Positions 55,877 to 64,000 of a stretch of DNA of 64,000 nt are shown in pieces (position 1 is the stretch's first letter; each line of letters starts with the position of its first letter). Origin of the DNA: Fulvia fulva (taxonomy: Eukaryota > Ascomycota > Dothideomycetes > Mycosphaerellales > Mycosphaerellaceae); contig NC_063012.1 of assembly GCF_020509005.1 (NCBI RefSeq), positions 7,564,001-7,628,000 on the forward strand, given 5' to 3'. The translations under genes were made by a program, and so were the position numbers. Under the pieces are notes generated by a model. The model did no database searches, was not told the origin of the DNA, and was given only the letters and a program-made list of their open reading frames with translations.

Positions 55877-57190
55877 ATGCAGTATATCACCGCAGCAGCA
55901 CTGGCTTTGGCCGTCGTCGGCCAAGCCGCTCCTCACTTCCCACCCAAGGGTGGCTACGGTGGCTACCCAGCTGCTCCGGCCCCAGGCACCGGCATCAGCT
56001 TCCCCACGGCCACTGGTGGTGTCGCTCTGCCAACTGGCTACCCCATCTACCCAACTGGCTCTTCCTCAGGCTTCAAGGCCCGTTCAGACGACGATGAGGA
56101 GGAAGAGGAGGACAAAGATGAGGACGAAGAGGGGTCATCTTCTGCCGACGAAGAAGAAGAAGAAGAAGAAGAAGAATCTTCCTCTTCTGATGACGAAGAG
56201 GAATCCAGCTCTTCCGATGATGAGGAGGAGTCGACTTCTCTTTCTGCCGCGAGCTCTGGCACCGCCTCAGCCACTGCTACCCCAAGCTCCAGTTCTTCCG
56301 ATGATGAGGAGGAGTCGACTTCTTCTCCTGCTGCGAGTTCCGGCGCCGCCTCAGTCACTGCTACCCCAAGCTCCACCTCCGGTTCCTCTGGTTCTTCCTC
56401 CGGCGGCAAGATTCCAGCATCCTCTGGCAGCTCCGCTCTCGATGCCGTCAAGACTATCGCCGCCGGCGAGTTCTTCGATGGTGGTATGGTAGCCTACGAC
56501 CGTGGCCAATCCTGCACTGGCCAGTCTGAGGGTGGCGACAGCGACGCCGTCTTCTACCTCGAGGAGGGTGCTTCCCTTTCCAACGTTATCATCGGGCCAA
56601 ACCAGATTGAGGGTGTTCACTGCTTTGGTGCTTGCAAGCTTACCAATGTTTGGTGGGCGGCCGTCTGCGAAGGTGAGAAATTGACTCCGCATTTGTGGAG
56701 CTTTCTGCTAAGTCTTCATCACAGATGCGTTCACTATCAAGGAGCAAGAGACCGGCGCTACCACCACGATCGAGGGGGGAGGTGCTTTCGGCGCTGAAGA
56801 CAAGGTGCTCCAGCACAACGGTGGTGGCACCATGTCTGTCTCTGGCTTCACTGTCGAGTCTTTTGGCAAACTCTACAGGTCGTGTGGTAACTGCAAGACC
56901 ATGTACGAGCGACACGTCATCTTCAATGATATTACTGCTACTGATGGAAAGTCTCTGGCTGGCATCAACTGTGAGTCTGCCTTCATTACTCCCTTTTTAC
57001 AACACTTCACTAACATGCCTGTCCAGCTAACTACGGTGACACTGCCACCTTCAAGTCCGTCACCACCTCTGGCGTCTCAGACATCTGCGTCGAGTACGAG
57101 GGTAACGACACTGGCGATGAGCCGGAGGAGATCTCAAGCGGTCCCAGCGATGCCTGTATTTACAGCACTTCTGATGTCACTTCGTCCTAA
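55877..57190 (+). CDS. Secreted pectate lyase, family PL3, with acidic Ser/Asp/Glu linker
   Basis: Extracellular enzyme cleaving de-esterified pectin by beta-elimination. Exons 55877-56672, 56725-56970 and 57027-57190; 401 residues. A signal peptide ([19 protein letters not shown]) is followed by a Pro/Gly region, then about 100 residues of acidic and serine runs (70-119 and 141-148), then a Gly/Ser spacer. The PL3 catalytic domain (about 178-401) has the signature [20 protein letters not shown] joined by intron 1 to EDAFTIK, then [10 protein letters not shown] and the C-terminal Cys (DACIYSTS). Typical PL3 enzymes are about 240 residues, so the linker is the added part. Suggests plant-associated or saprotrophic life. 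Family call firm. Confidence 0.92.
56205..56372 (+). repeat. 84-bp in-frame tandem duplication in the lyase linker
   Basis: Two adjacent copies, 56205-56288 and 56289-56372, each 28 codons long, begin CCAGCTCTTCC / CCAGTTCTTCC. They encode [12 protein letters not shown], then an Ala/Ser stretch and SATATPSS / SVTATPSS. A few base differences separate them. The duplication keeps frame and lengthens the acidic linker. The nearby GAAGAAGAA run (56149-56174) is a trinucleotide microsatellite coding for Glu. Confidence 0.85.
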
Positions 57191-58160
57191 ATGTGGAACA
57201 CGAGTTGAGTCGATGTATTTTACCAGAGCATGAGCTATAGATTTGCTTCGGGGTAGTTGGAGAGTTTGATAGGGTCGATGTAACAACAAAATAGATGCAC
57301 CGGAAGAAGAGCGGGCTAGTCCCCATGTGCAACACAACTTTGGACCAGGATTCCCTTTGCACACACTCGCCATGTTATCCCCTCTCGCGTCAGCGTAGCA
57401 GTATTTCCACGTTTGCAAAACCATCGCCAGCTGCAGAATCGATTCGGCCGGGGGTTTTGACGAGTTTACTCGCGCGGACGGGTGTGGCGTTTTAGCGCCG
57501 TTTGACTGGCGACTGCACATGCGAGCTTGGCCGGACTCGACATCCTAACTTCACCTCACCTCGAACGACACACTCGAAGACCCCCAACATCAATATGGAT
57601 CCGCTCGTGCGACTCCATGTGAAGATAGTGGCACTCGAGTCCTGCACAAGGCTCGAGTCTGCATCTGGGTGTCCATGGTGTCCCGTCTTCACCTCGGCCA
57701 GGCGGCCGTTGCTGCTACATCACCCTCAAACGCGAACACCAAATCAACACGCTTTTGCCCAACGGCCAGCCAAACAACCTCGTCGAGTCCCGCAGCGCAA
57801 CTCGACCCCTCGTGCACAGTCCCCCATAACAAAACATAAGAATTTCCCGCCCTTCAGCTGCTCCGGTCTTCCTTTTCCTTCCTTCACCAACAAGCTTTTT
57901 GATACCACGACGGCTCTTCTTTGTCGGTACCTCGACATGCGGAAGCTCTTGGGCGCTTGCGTTTGGGAGTGGAAGCTATGGTATGTTACTCCCCTCCTCC
58001 CTGCACTCCCGTTCACTCACCCTCATCGTCACCGCCGCCGTCAACGCGTGGTGGCACTTGACGCGCAACTCACCCCATCATACCAACCCTCCGCCACACT
58101 CACCCTCCTCTGCTGCACACCCGCATACTAACACGTCTCCAGCTTACGATCAGACGCGTC
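57191..58160. other. Intergenic and probable 5' UTR with intron
   Basis: 3' region of the lyase, then upstream region of the small membrane protein. A strong intron pattern lies at about 57979-58142 (GTATGT donor, CATACTAACACG branch, CTCCAG acceptor), just before the ATG at 58161, and may be a leader intron. Confidence 0.4.
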
Positions 58161-58541
58161 ATGGCTCGGCGGAGGCTTACCTCTGTTGTCCGTTACTCAG
58201 TAGTTCCTTCGGGTTCAAGCTGTCCATTGCGGTGCACCAAAGGGGCGTGCATCTGGGTCCAATGCCCGGAGTCTCGTCACCAAGTTCGTCAACGTGATAC
58301 GACCTCTTGGACCTACATCAGGCAAGACTAGTGTGAGGGTGTTGGCCGTTTTGATCTGTGGGATTTTTTGGCTTTGTTTTGGGGCATACTGGCATCTGTG
58401 AGTCACACAAACACGACACGCTCCCTCACCTCCACCAGCATCCTCCACCATTCGCTCCGCCTCCGTCACTAACACCATCACAGGCGTGATAACCACTTTC
58501 GGGTGGTCATCATGGCGGGCGTACCATCAGGTCTGACCTGA
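58161..58541 (+). CDS. Small membrane protein, 83 aa, three coding exons (unrecognised)
   Basis: Proposed coding exons are 58161-58199, 58243-58397 and 58484-58541. The protein starts MARRRLTSVVRYS, continues RSLVTKFVNVIRPLGPTSGK, has one strongly hydrophobic segment VRVLAVLICGIFWLCFGAYW, and ends RDNHFRVVIMAGVPSGLT. The last intron is excellent (GTGAGT donor, CACTAACACC branch, CACAG acceptor). The first coding intron is weak and only 43 nt (GTAGTT donor). Without it, one frame from upstream runs across the same segment but contains a TAG at 58200-58202. A basic N-terminus plus single span would suit a mitochondrial or ER membrane protein. No homologue recognised. Confidence 0.45.
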
Positions 58542-59708
58542 TCTTGAGCTTCGTGGTATCTGCCACTGCGTCGCTTCAACTTGGTCACGTTGCGTTCATC
58601 AACACATTTCCCATCCCTATTCGCGAGTGTTCCGGCATTCAAGACTCCCAGGGCTCCGGTCAGCGTAGGCTAGCCGCCTGCGTTTGCCGCCGAGAGTCGG
58701 AATCTTTGGCTGCTTGCAGTCACAAGAAAGCCCGAAGCTGTACCGGTCGCTGATTTCAGACGTTCCTCACGGGCGGCTGGAGGCGAACCTCGTGGTACTG
58801 TCGATGTGGGCGGGCACGATGCGACGGCTCCACCGGATCCTACTGGCTCGCGCTGGTATGGTGTTCGAGAGCGCAATCGTGAGGGACTCATCGACCGTTC
58901 ATCGATGTGGAAGTTGCACTGGCGGGTCAGTGTGTTGGGGTACTTACTTTGGTCGGAGCTGTTGTGGTTGGGTCGGTCTTCTGAGGGTGCGATTGACGGA
59001 TCGCTGGCGGTCAATACTTCAAGCCTGGCTTGGTTTTGGACTTCACGATCGGGCGTGTTGTTCTCCGACTGTCGTTGGCATCTGGGGGCGACTTGGGACC
59101 TTGAATGATCGATGTCGGGTGCAAAGCATCCTGCCTTCGCTGGGGCGCAGACATCAGGTTCTTTGTCGATTCTCGCTTCGGCGACACAGCATGCACTTCG
59201 GTGTCCTTTTTTTCCATCAGCTCGTGGCCTTGGCGCTGCGTACTGGAGAAGAAGCTTCGCTCCCATACCTCAATCACCATGCACTTTGACCACGACCGAT
59301 ACCCACAGCACAGTATATGCTCTCGCAATGAGCATAAAAGATATGCTTCCCCAGCCCGCCATACCGATCTGCCTGCTGTTATGTCCAACGCCCGTCGAAT
59401 AAGATATGTCAAACGCTAGCCTGCCATTCGACCAACGGCGATGGTCGAAAACACCTGCCTTGTAATAAGACTATGTACCTTGGACTTCTGGACTGACTCA
59501 CATGTGATTATCATTCCAAGGATCCGGTGGGTAGGGCAGCAGAAACGACAGGAGTTTACCTGTGCACACCTTGTTTCCTTTGGTTCAACACCCGATGCGG
59601 AACAGGCCTGGACCAGTTGATATCGTTGGTGAAGTGAACAGAGTGACCTCTTCAGCTCGTTCGGCTATACAATACTGTACATCTCGTTCTGCCTCTTCAG
59701 GTGCCATA
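58542..59708. other. Intergenic, 1.2 kb
   Basis: Downstream of the small membrane protein and of the minus-strand uS8m gene. A 198-codon minus-strand frame (58670-59266) lacks an ATG start and domains, and overlaps an equally long plus-strand frame. Nothing supported. Confidence 0.45.
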
Positions 59709-60824
59709 TTACCACACTCTGCACAGCGGCTGTCCGCCAATTTTCCTCTCCACGCATTCCCTTGCCTCCATGATCCCCCTATCCGTGCTTATAGCCATAA
59801 TCTCACCGATCTGTGTGAGTGGCTTGACCTCTCCTGCATTTCTTCCTCTCACGATTCTTGCCAGATCCCCGCTGCTCAGCCATATCCTTTTCGTTGGCTT
59901 GCTGATCATCTTCGCTTTGCTCAACACTGGACTCGACTGATAGTATTTCAACCCCAACCATAGTCTCCTTGACGCTCGGTTTGCTTGTGTGACCACACCT
60001 TCCGCCTCCATCATATCCGGATCTTGAAATTCTTCTCGAGGTAGTGTGACTTGCTGGTTTGGGATGCGCAGACCCATAGCATCTATTGTGATGCCGTTCT
60101 GGCGGATCTCTCGTTCTGTGAGGTAGACTTTGTCGCCCGCGATCGAGGAGATGTCGGCTTCGTTGTAGTCCACAGTTTGCAGCTCATCGATCGGTACAGA
60201 GGCGTACTTTGTGTATATTTGTGCCTGCTCTGGCTGCAATTGCGCAACGAGATCTTCCTGCACTCGCTCGTACCGCGCTTCTGGTGTTGCGCCGAGTTCT
60301 TCATCCAATGCTTGAATCTGCTCCGGCGTTTCGCAGATTTCTCGTCTCCGTGCATACTCCCGATCCCACTCTTCTGCTATCGTCTCAACTTGTGACCGAA
60401 TGTCGAACAGGTACTGTGCAGTACGCCGTTGCCAGCCTTGTGCATTGAGTTGTTCCAGAGTCCTCCTGCCGTGCTCTTGTGCGAAGTCTATTGCCTCCTG
60501 GCCAAAGCCGTATTGCTGCAGCTGTGAAGGTGTCCAGTGCTGCCTGACCATCTTCGCCAACGCTGCCTCCGAGCTGAAGCGACTCCGCCCTGCACTCCCA
60601 TGAGGATGATTTGTTACGGTGTGATCATCGCGAGGTCCTTGTCCGAAGCATGATGCAGGAGGTGATGGGCCGCCGAGCTTGACTTGGGAAAGAAAGCCTT
60701 GCTTTTGAAGGAGAAGTGCCAATGAAAGGTGCCACTTGGTGTAGGGTATCGATGTCAGGCCAAGTCGTGCGAGAGAGGCGTTTTGGAGATGCGAGCAGAC
60801 GTGTGCGAGATTGACCAAGGACAT
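59709..60824 (-). CDS. mrps8: Mitochondrial small-subunit ribosomal protein uS8m with large insertion
   Basis: Component of the mitochondrial 37S ribosomal subunit. Intronless, 371 residues, ATG at 60824. Residues 1-56 are the normal uS8m N-terminus (VNLAHVCSHLQNASLARLGL, PYTKWHLSLALLLQKQGF). Residues 282-371 are the normal C-terminal half (NRASRRLWLGLKYYQSSPVL, ISTDRGIMEARE, CVERKIGGQPLCRVW). Between them lie about 225 extra residues: Arg/Gln/Glu-rich helices (TPSQLQQYGFGQEAIDFAQE, RRTAQYLFDIRSQVETIAEE) and a segment VYLTEREIRQNGITIDAMGL. From memory the Neurospora protein is about 160 residues with only a short loop here. No intron signals remove the insert, and its frame and composition look coding. 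Confidence 0.88.
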   Translation of the reverse strand: MSLVNLAHVCSHLQNASLARLGLTSIPYTKWHLSLALLLQKQGFLSQVKLGGPSPPASCFGQGPRDDHTVTNHPHGSAGRSRFSSEAALAKMVRQHWTPSQLQQYGFGQEAIDFAQEHGRRTLEQLNAQGWQRRTAQYLFDIRSQVETIAEEWDREYARRREICETPEQIQALDEELGATPEARYERVQEDLVAQLQPEQAQIYTKYASVPIDELQTVDYNEADISSIAGDKVYLTEREIRQNGITIDAMGLRIPNQQVTLPREEFQDPDMMEAEGVVTQANRASRRLWLGLKYYQSSPVLSKAKMISKPTKRIWLSSGDLARIVRGRNAGEVKPLTQIGEIMAISTDRGIMEARECVERKIGGQPLCRVW

Positions 60825-61401
60825 GGTTGGGCGGAGTTCCTGGCCTCGAAGGCCACTGCGTTGTTGTGCGCCGGCAGTCGTGGAGGAGGTACAGGGTCAA
60901 TGTATCAGTGATGCACTGCTAAGGCGATGCGATGGATTCGTGCTTCGTTATGCTGGTCGCAGTGCAGTTCACTATCCACACGTGCTTCAATGTCTACCGG
61001 GAGTGTAAAGTCGCTCGCCGCACCTGCCTCCGGGGAGGGTCCGAACGCGATGCTGGGCAACTCCGATGGCTTCTCCTGCCCGTGATGATTGGCGCCATTA
61101 AGCGCCCAGCTTGCCACCTCATCTGCAGCTCGAGGCCGGGCGGTTGTTACAGGTCGGCCACGCCCACACGATATGCCTGATGGCTGACGTGAATAGCAGC
61201 AGAGCATGTACCAAGCTCTTGTCGCTGGGCTCATATGTAAAGCGGCCGCCCTGATCGTCACCACCCGCGCTGCCAACACCCTCGCCACAGAGCACGCCAA
61301 CGCTGTCGTTGAGGCGGGACGAGCTTACTTGACCATCGGGGAGATAGTGTACGCCCAGGAAAGGCTGCCGCTGAGAGTGTAGCTGTAGGAATCCCGACAC
61401 T
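60825..61401. other. Divergent promoter region
   Basis: 577 bp between the uS8m gene and the gene at 61402. Overlapping open frames exist but none is convincing. Confidence 0.45.
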
Positions 61402-62889
61402 ATGCCTGCTGGTCCGGGCGAGAGTCTGCTGTCGACCGTCTTCGCTGACGTGCACTACCACTTCAACGATCCTGCCTCGAAACCGCCCCACCATCGATTC
61501 GACCGAGGGAGCTACGTATACCTGTACTACAATGCTGTCCAGCGTCAGACGAAGCTCGAGATCGCCAATCATGCCGGCACACCCGAACAAGATGCCTTCT
61601 TCGGCTATTTGAATGTTGCGAATGTACGCTGGACACATCTACAGCCGAACTTGATCACACTCTTGATCAATACCAGTGCTGTGCCCGATCAATCAACATG
61701 GCATCTACCAACCTTCGATCCGCGGCACGAGCAGAAGTACATGTACAAGTTGCATGCATTGGACATCTACATGTGGACGGAGAAGGACGCGGCGACACTG
61801 TGGGGCCATCTTCGTAGTGTGCTGAGCCAAGACAGGCTTGAGATCAAGGACGCCACAGGCGTGAACACTCCGCATTCAGAGCACAGAGACTCTATGAGTC
61901 CAGTTGTGCAGCAGCTGGAGAAGACTGCCATTGCTTCCCACTTTCCGCCTCGAGCAGCAAGTGCCGTCTCTGCTCAATCCCTTCCTGGTCTGCCTACACC
62001 AGCCATGTCAGCAGGTGGCTCGCCCAAGGTTGCTCCGGGGGGCTACAACCCAGCAGCGCCGGCAGCTCCAGAGCCGATCGCATATCGAGAGAAGACACCG
62101 CCTCCTCCAGATGATGGCACTGGCACTGGTCTGGCGCGTGCAGCAAAGTATGACAGCGCCCCACAGCCTCAATACGCCCAAGCAACAGGCATATACCAGA
62201 GTTCGAATCAGACTACGCCACAGCACGCCTACTTTGGCGGGCCACCGCAGCTCCAGAGCCAGCCTTCCCATCATAGCACCCATTCGCAGTCGAGCATTCC
62301 CGGCCCACCAGGCAGTGTACCTCCTCCGCCTCAGCAGCAAAAAGCACCATCGTTTGGTCCGATGGCTCAAAGTACACTGCCTACATCGCCACCTCCTGGC
62401 CAGCAGAACTTCAACAGGCAGTCGTCGTTCGGGCCAACAGCACAAAGCACTATCCCACAAACGCAGTACGCCAACTACAACCCCCAAGCACAATACGGCA
62501 ACCAGCCCGCAACGCCAGGAGACAATGCTCAGCTGCCCCCCACACCCTCAGCTCCCCCAGCATACTCTGGCCCACTGCAATCACCTGGCTTGCCTCCTCC
62601 ACCCCCTCAACAGCAGCAGACACCTGTCGGTGGTTACAGCAACTACAACTACACAACAGCTGGCGCAGCTCCTTCCAGTATCTCTTACGGCGGCTATACT
62701 GGTGACATTCACAACACCGCGTACCGACCAACAGAAGCAGAGGCGTCGAGTCATGGCCATGGCCATGCTAAGCCAGCACGGCAGGCCACCGGTGGTCAAC
62801 CCGGTCAACCGACCAAACTACAGTCGCATGTAGGGAAAGGTGAAGCTAAGGTCAGCAAGTTCTTGAACAAGCTGGATAAGTTATGGTAG
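61402..62889 (+). CDS. Conserved fungal protein with folded N-terminal domain and Pro/Gln-rich tail
   Basis: Intronless, 495 residues. The N-terminal 150 residues look folded and conserved: ESLLSTVFADVHYHFNDPAS, HRFDRGSYVYLYYNA, EIANHAGTPEQDAFFGYL, then EQKYMYKLHALDIYMWTEKD. I recall this arrangement from fungal proteins without assigned function. Residues 160-460 are disordered, rich in Pro, Gln, Ser and Tyr (YGNQPATPGDNAQLPP), with poly-Gln and poly-Pro runs. The C-terminus is a short basic helix (KVSKFLNKLDKLW). It could be a scaffold or coat adaptor; I do not assign a function. Confidence 0.75.
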   Translation: MPAGPGESLLSTVFADVHYHFNDPASKPPHHRFDRGSYVYLYYNAVQRQTKLEIANHAGTPEQDAFFGYLNVANVRWTHLQPNLITLLINTSAVPDQSTWHLPTFDPRHEQKYMYKLHALDIYMWTEKDAATLWGHLRSVLSQDRLEIKDATGVNTPHSEHRDSMSPVVQQLEKTAIASHFPPRAASAVSAQSLPGLPTPAMSAGGSPKVAPGGYNPAAPAAPEPIAYREKTPPPPDDGTGTGLARAAKYDSAPQPQYAQATGIYQSSNQTTPQHAYFGGPPQLQSQPSHHSTHSQSSIPGPPGSVPPPPQQQKAPSFGPMAQSTLPTSPPPGQQNFNRQSSFGPTAQSTIPQTQYANYNPQAQYGNQPATPGDNAQLPPTPSAPPAYSGPLQSPGLPPPPPQQQQTPVGGYSNYNYTTAGAAPSSISYGGYTGDIHNTAYRPTEAEASSHGHGHAKPARQATGGQPGQPTKLQSHVGKGEAKVSKFLNKLDKLW

Positions 62890-63176
62890 TCTCATAATGC
62901 TGATGCATCAGCGTCACGAAATTACGAACTGTGGCCCATCAAGTTGCCTCTTGTCTTCGTATCCTCCTGCACATGCCCAAGGGCCGGTCTGAACCCAGAG
63001 CCAAAAAGTCCTCTGGCGAGGCAAAATGTGCGAAGCGACGCTTGACTATGAGCGCGTCGCATTATTGCCTGCCCAAGCATTCCGCCAAATGGGCAGGAAA
63101 CCCATTGTCGTGGCCCGGCCGTGATTGAGACTCCGAAATGTCGCGCGCATCACGCATTACAGCCCCCGCTCACATT

Positions 63177-64000
63177 TCACAGCTTCGCCGCAAAGGCCTT
63201 ATTCCTCTCTAAATACGCCCGCGCCCAAGCCTTTTGCCCTTCCTCATCAACATAGGAGCTGCTCTCGGGCCTCGCGGGCGCATAATGATACATCATATCC
63301 TCCATGTTCCCTTCCACAACTTCTCCATTCTTACCGCCCTCCACCCATCGTTCGTCGTTAACCTTCTCCAGATCTGCCAATTCCGAGAAACACCTGATGA
63401 TCGTACTCATTGGTGTAAACTCTTCCTCGGCAAAGGACTCCAGCATCCCGGGCGGCGCGAGGTTGGTCTTCACCAAGGCGGGACAGACGGCGTTGATGGT
63501 GATGTTGACTTCTCTCGCGGCAGGAGCCATTGCGCGAGCGAGACCGATGAGGGCATGTTTCGTTGCTGTGTATTGGGGAACGTTGGGCAGAGGGTAGATT
63601 CCTGCTGCAGATGCTGTGATGACGATTCTTCCACCTGGTTTCGATTTCCCAGAGGAGAGCGGAGAGAAAAGGGAGAGGTAATGCGCTGCGAGTTTGATGC
63701 CGTAGTATGTTCCAAGGAGGTTTGTTCGGAAGGTGGCCATGTTGGGTTGCTTTGGTGATTGTGTGGAAGATATGGAGTTGAAGATATCATCGCGGTCGTC
63801 GATTCCGGCATTGAGGGCGACGAAGTCGAGGCGGGAGTGCCAGTTGTATGCGCGGTGAAAGAGATTGACGTTGGAAGACCAGGAGGAAATGTCGGTCTGG
63901 ATGAAGAGGGTGTCCTCGCCGAGGGTTTCTGGTGGCGCGTGGAGGTCTGCTGTTACGACGTTCCAGTCCCGGGCTAGGAGGTGTTTTGTCAAGGCTAGAC
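63177..64000 (-). CDS. SDR-family dehydrogenase (5' end cut by the window)
   Basis: NAD(P)-dependent short-chain dehydrogenase resembling the 15-hydroxyprostaglandin-dehydrogenase-like group; substrate unknown. The frame is open to the window end, where LALTKHLLARDWNVVTAD fits the helix after the glycine-rich motif, so only about 15-20 N-terminal residues are missing. Present are ALNAGIDD (NNAG-like), RIVITASAAGIYPLPNVPQY with the catalytic Ser, and YTATK (Tyr-x-x-x-Lys). The specificity loop follows at NAVCPALVKTNLAPP. The C-terminal tail is longer than usual (ESSSYVDEEGQKAWARAYLE). Stop TGA at 63179-63177. No lesion in the visible part, unlike the SDR at 988-2055. Confidence 0.87.
   Translation of the reverse strand, partial: LALTKHLLARDWNVVTADLHAPPETLGEDTLFIQTDISSWSSNVNLFHRAYNWHSRLDFVALNAGIDDRDDIFNSISSTQSPKQPNMATFRTNLLGTYYGIKLAAHYLSLFSPLSSGKSKPGGRIVITASAAGIYPLPNVPQYTATKHALIGLARAMAPAAREVNITINAVCPALVKTNLAPPGMLESFAEEEFTPMSTIIRCFSELADLEKVNDERWVEGGKNGEVVEGNMEDMMYHYAPARPESSSYVDEEGQKAWARAYLERNKAFAAKL

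Noticed and set aside
58215..58496. Minus-strand 93-codon frame
   Set aside because: The plus strand here has consensus GTGAGT, CTAAC and CACAG intron signals and a clean membrane segment, which the minus strand cannot explain.

Overview
The window is nuclear DNA from a filamentous ascomycete (Pezizomycotina), most likely a dothideomycete. The basis is many short spliceosomal introns (about 45-90 nt, GT...AG, often with a CTAAC-type branch site), monocistronic genes on both strands 0.2-1 kb apart, and fungal gene content: Kre6-type glucan protein, fungal xanthine dehydrogenase, family-3 pectate lyase, Sip3-type lipid-transfer protein. I cannot name the species. Nothing looks viral or transposon-derived, and the gene-poor parts are not AT-rich, so I see no obvious RIP damage.

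Layout. 0-4 kb: 3' end of a Kre6/Skn1-like gene, an SDR gene carrying one in-frame stop, and a BLOC-1 subunit gene. 4-9.6 kb: intact xanthine dehydrogenase, tail-to-tail with a ruined cytochrome P450. 10-16 kb: coiled-coil protein, Brd8-like bromodomain protein, glyoxalase-like protein. 16-21 kb: gene-poor, with two small multi-exon genes that can only be seen by splicing. 21-26 kb: MDR reductase, mitochondrial P-loop NTPase, alpha/beta hydrolase. 26-29 kb: a divergent pair of PAN/Apple-like surface proteins, one frameshifted. 29-42 kb: housekeeping block (Nudix hydrolase, NIPA-type transporter, V-ATPase subunit E, dynactin p62, Mtd1, Gid9/Fyv10) interrupted by a frameshifted GNAT-like gene. 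41-44 kb: two hydrophilin/LEA-like genes. 44-47 kb: an NmrA-like gene that has lost its middle, then gene-free DNA. 47-53 kb: homeobox regulator and Sip3/Lam-type protein, whose upstream region holds a 38-unit array of 8-bp repeats. 55-64 kb: secreted pectate lyase with an acidic linker, a small membrane protein, mitochondrial uS8 with a ~225-residue insertion, a conserved fungal protein, and an SDR cut by the window end.

The genes do not form one pathway or an obvious biosynthetic cluster. The strongest overall pattern is that core genes are intact while five accessory-type genes (SDR, P450, PAN-domain protein, GNAT-like, NmrA-like) are broken in different ways; two of these have lost an internal block. 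I found no clear new defence, mobile or biosynthetic system. The best leads are the uS8m insertion, the octamer array, and the small spliced genes.

All gene models are read by eye from reading frames and splice signals. Family names rest on recalled motifs, not on searches.
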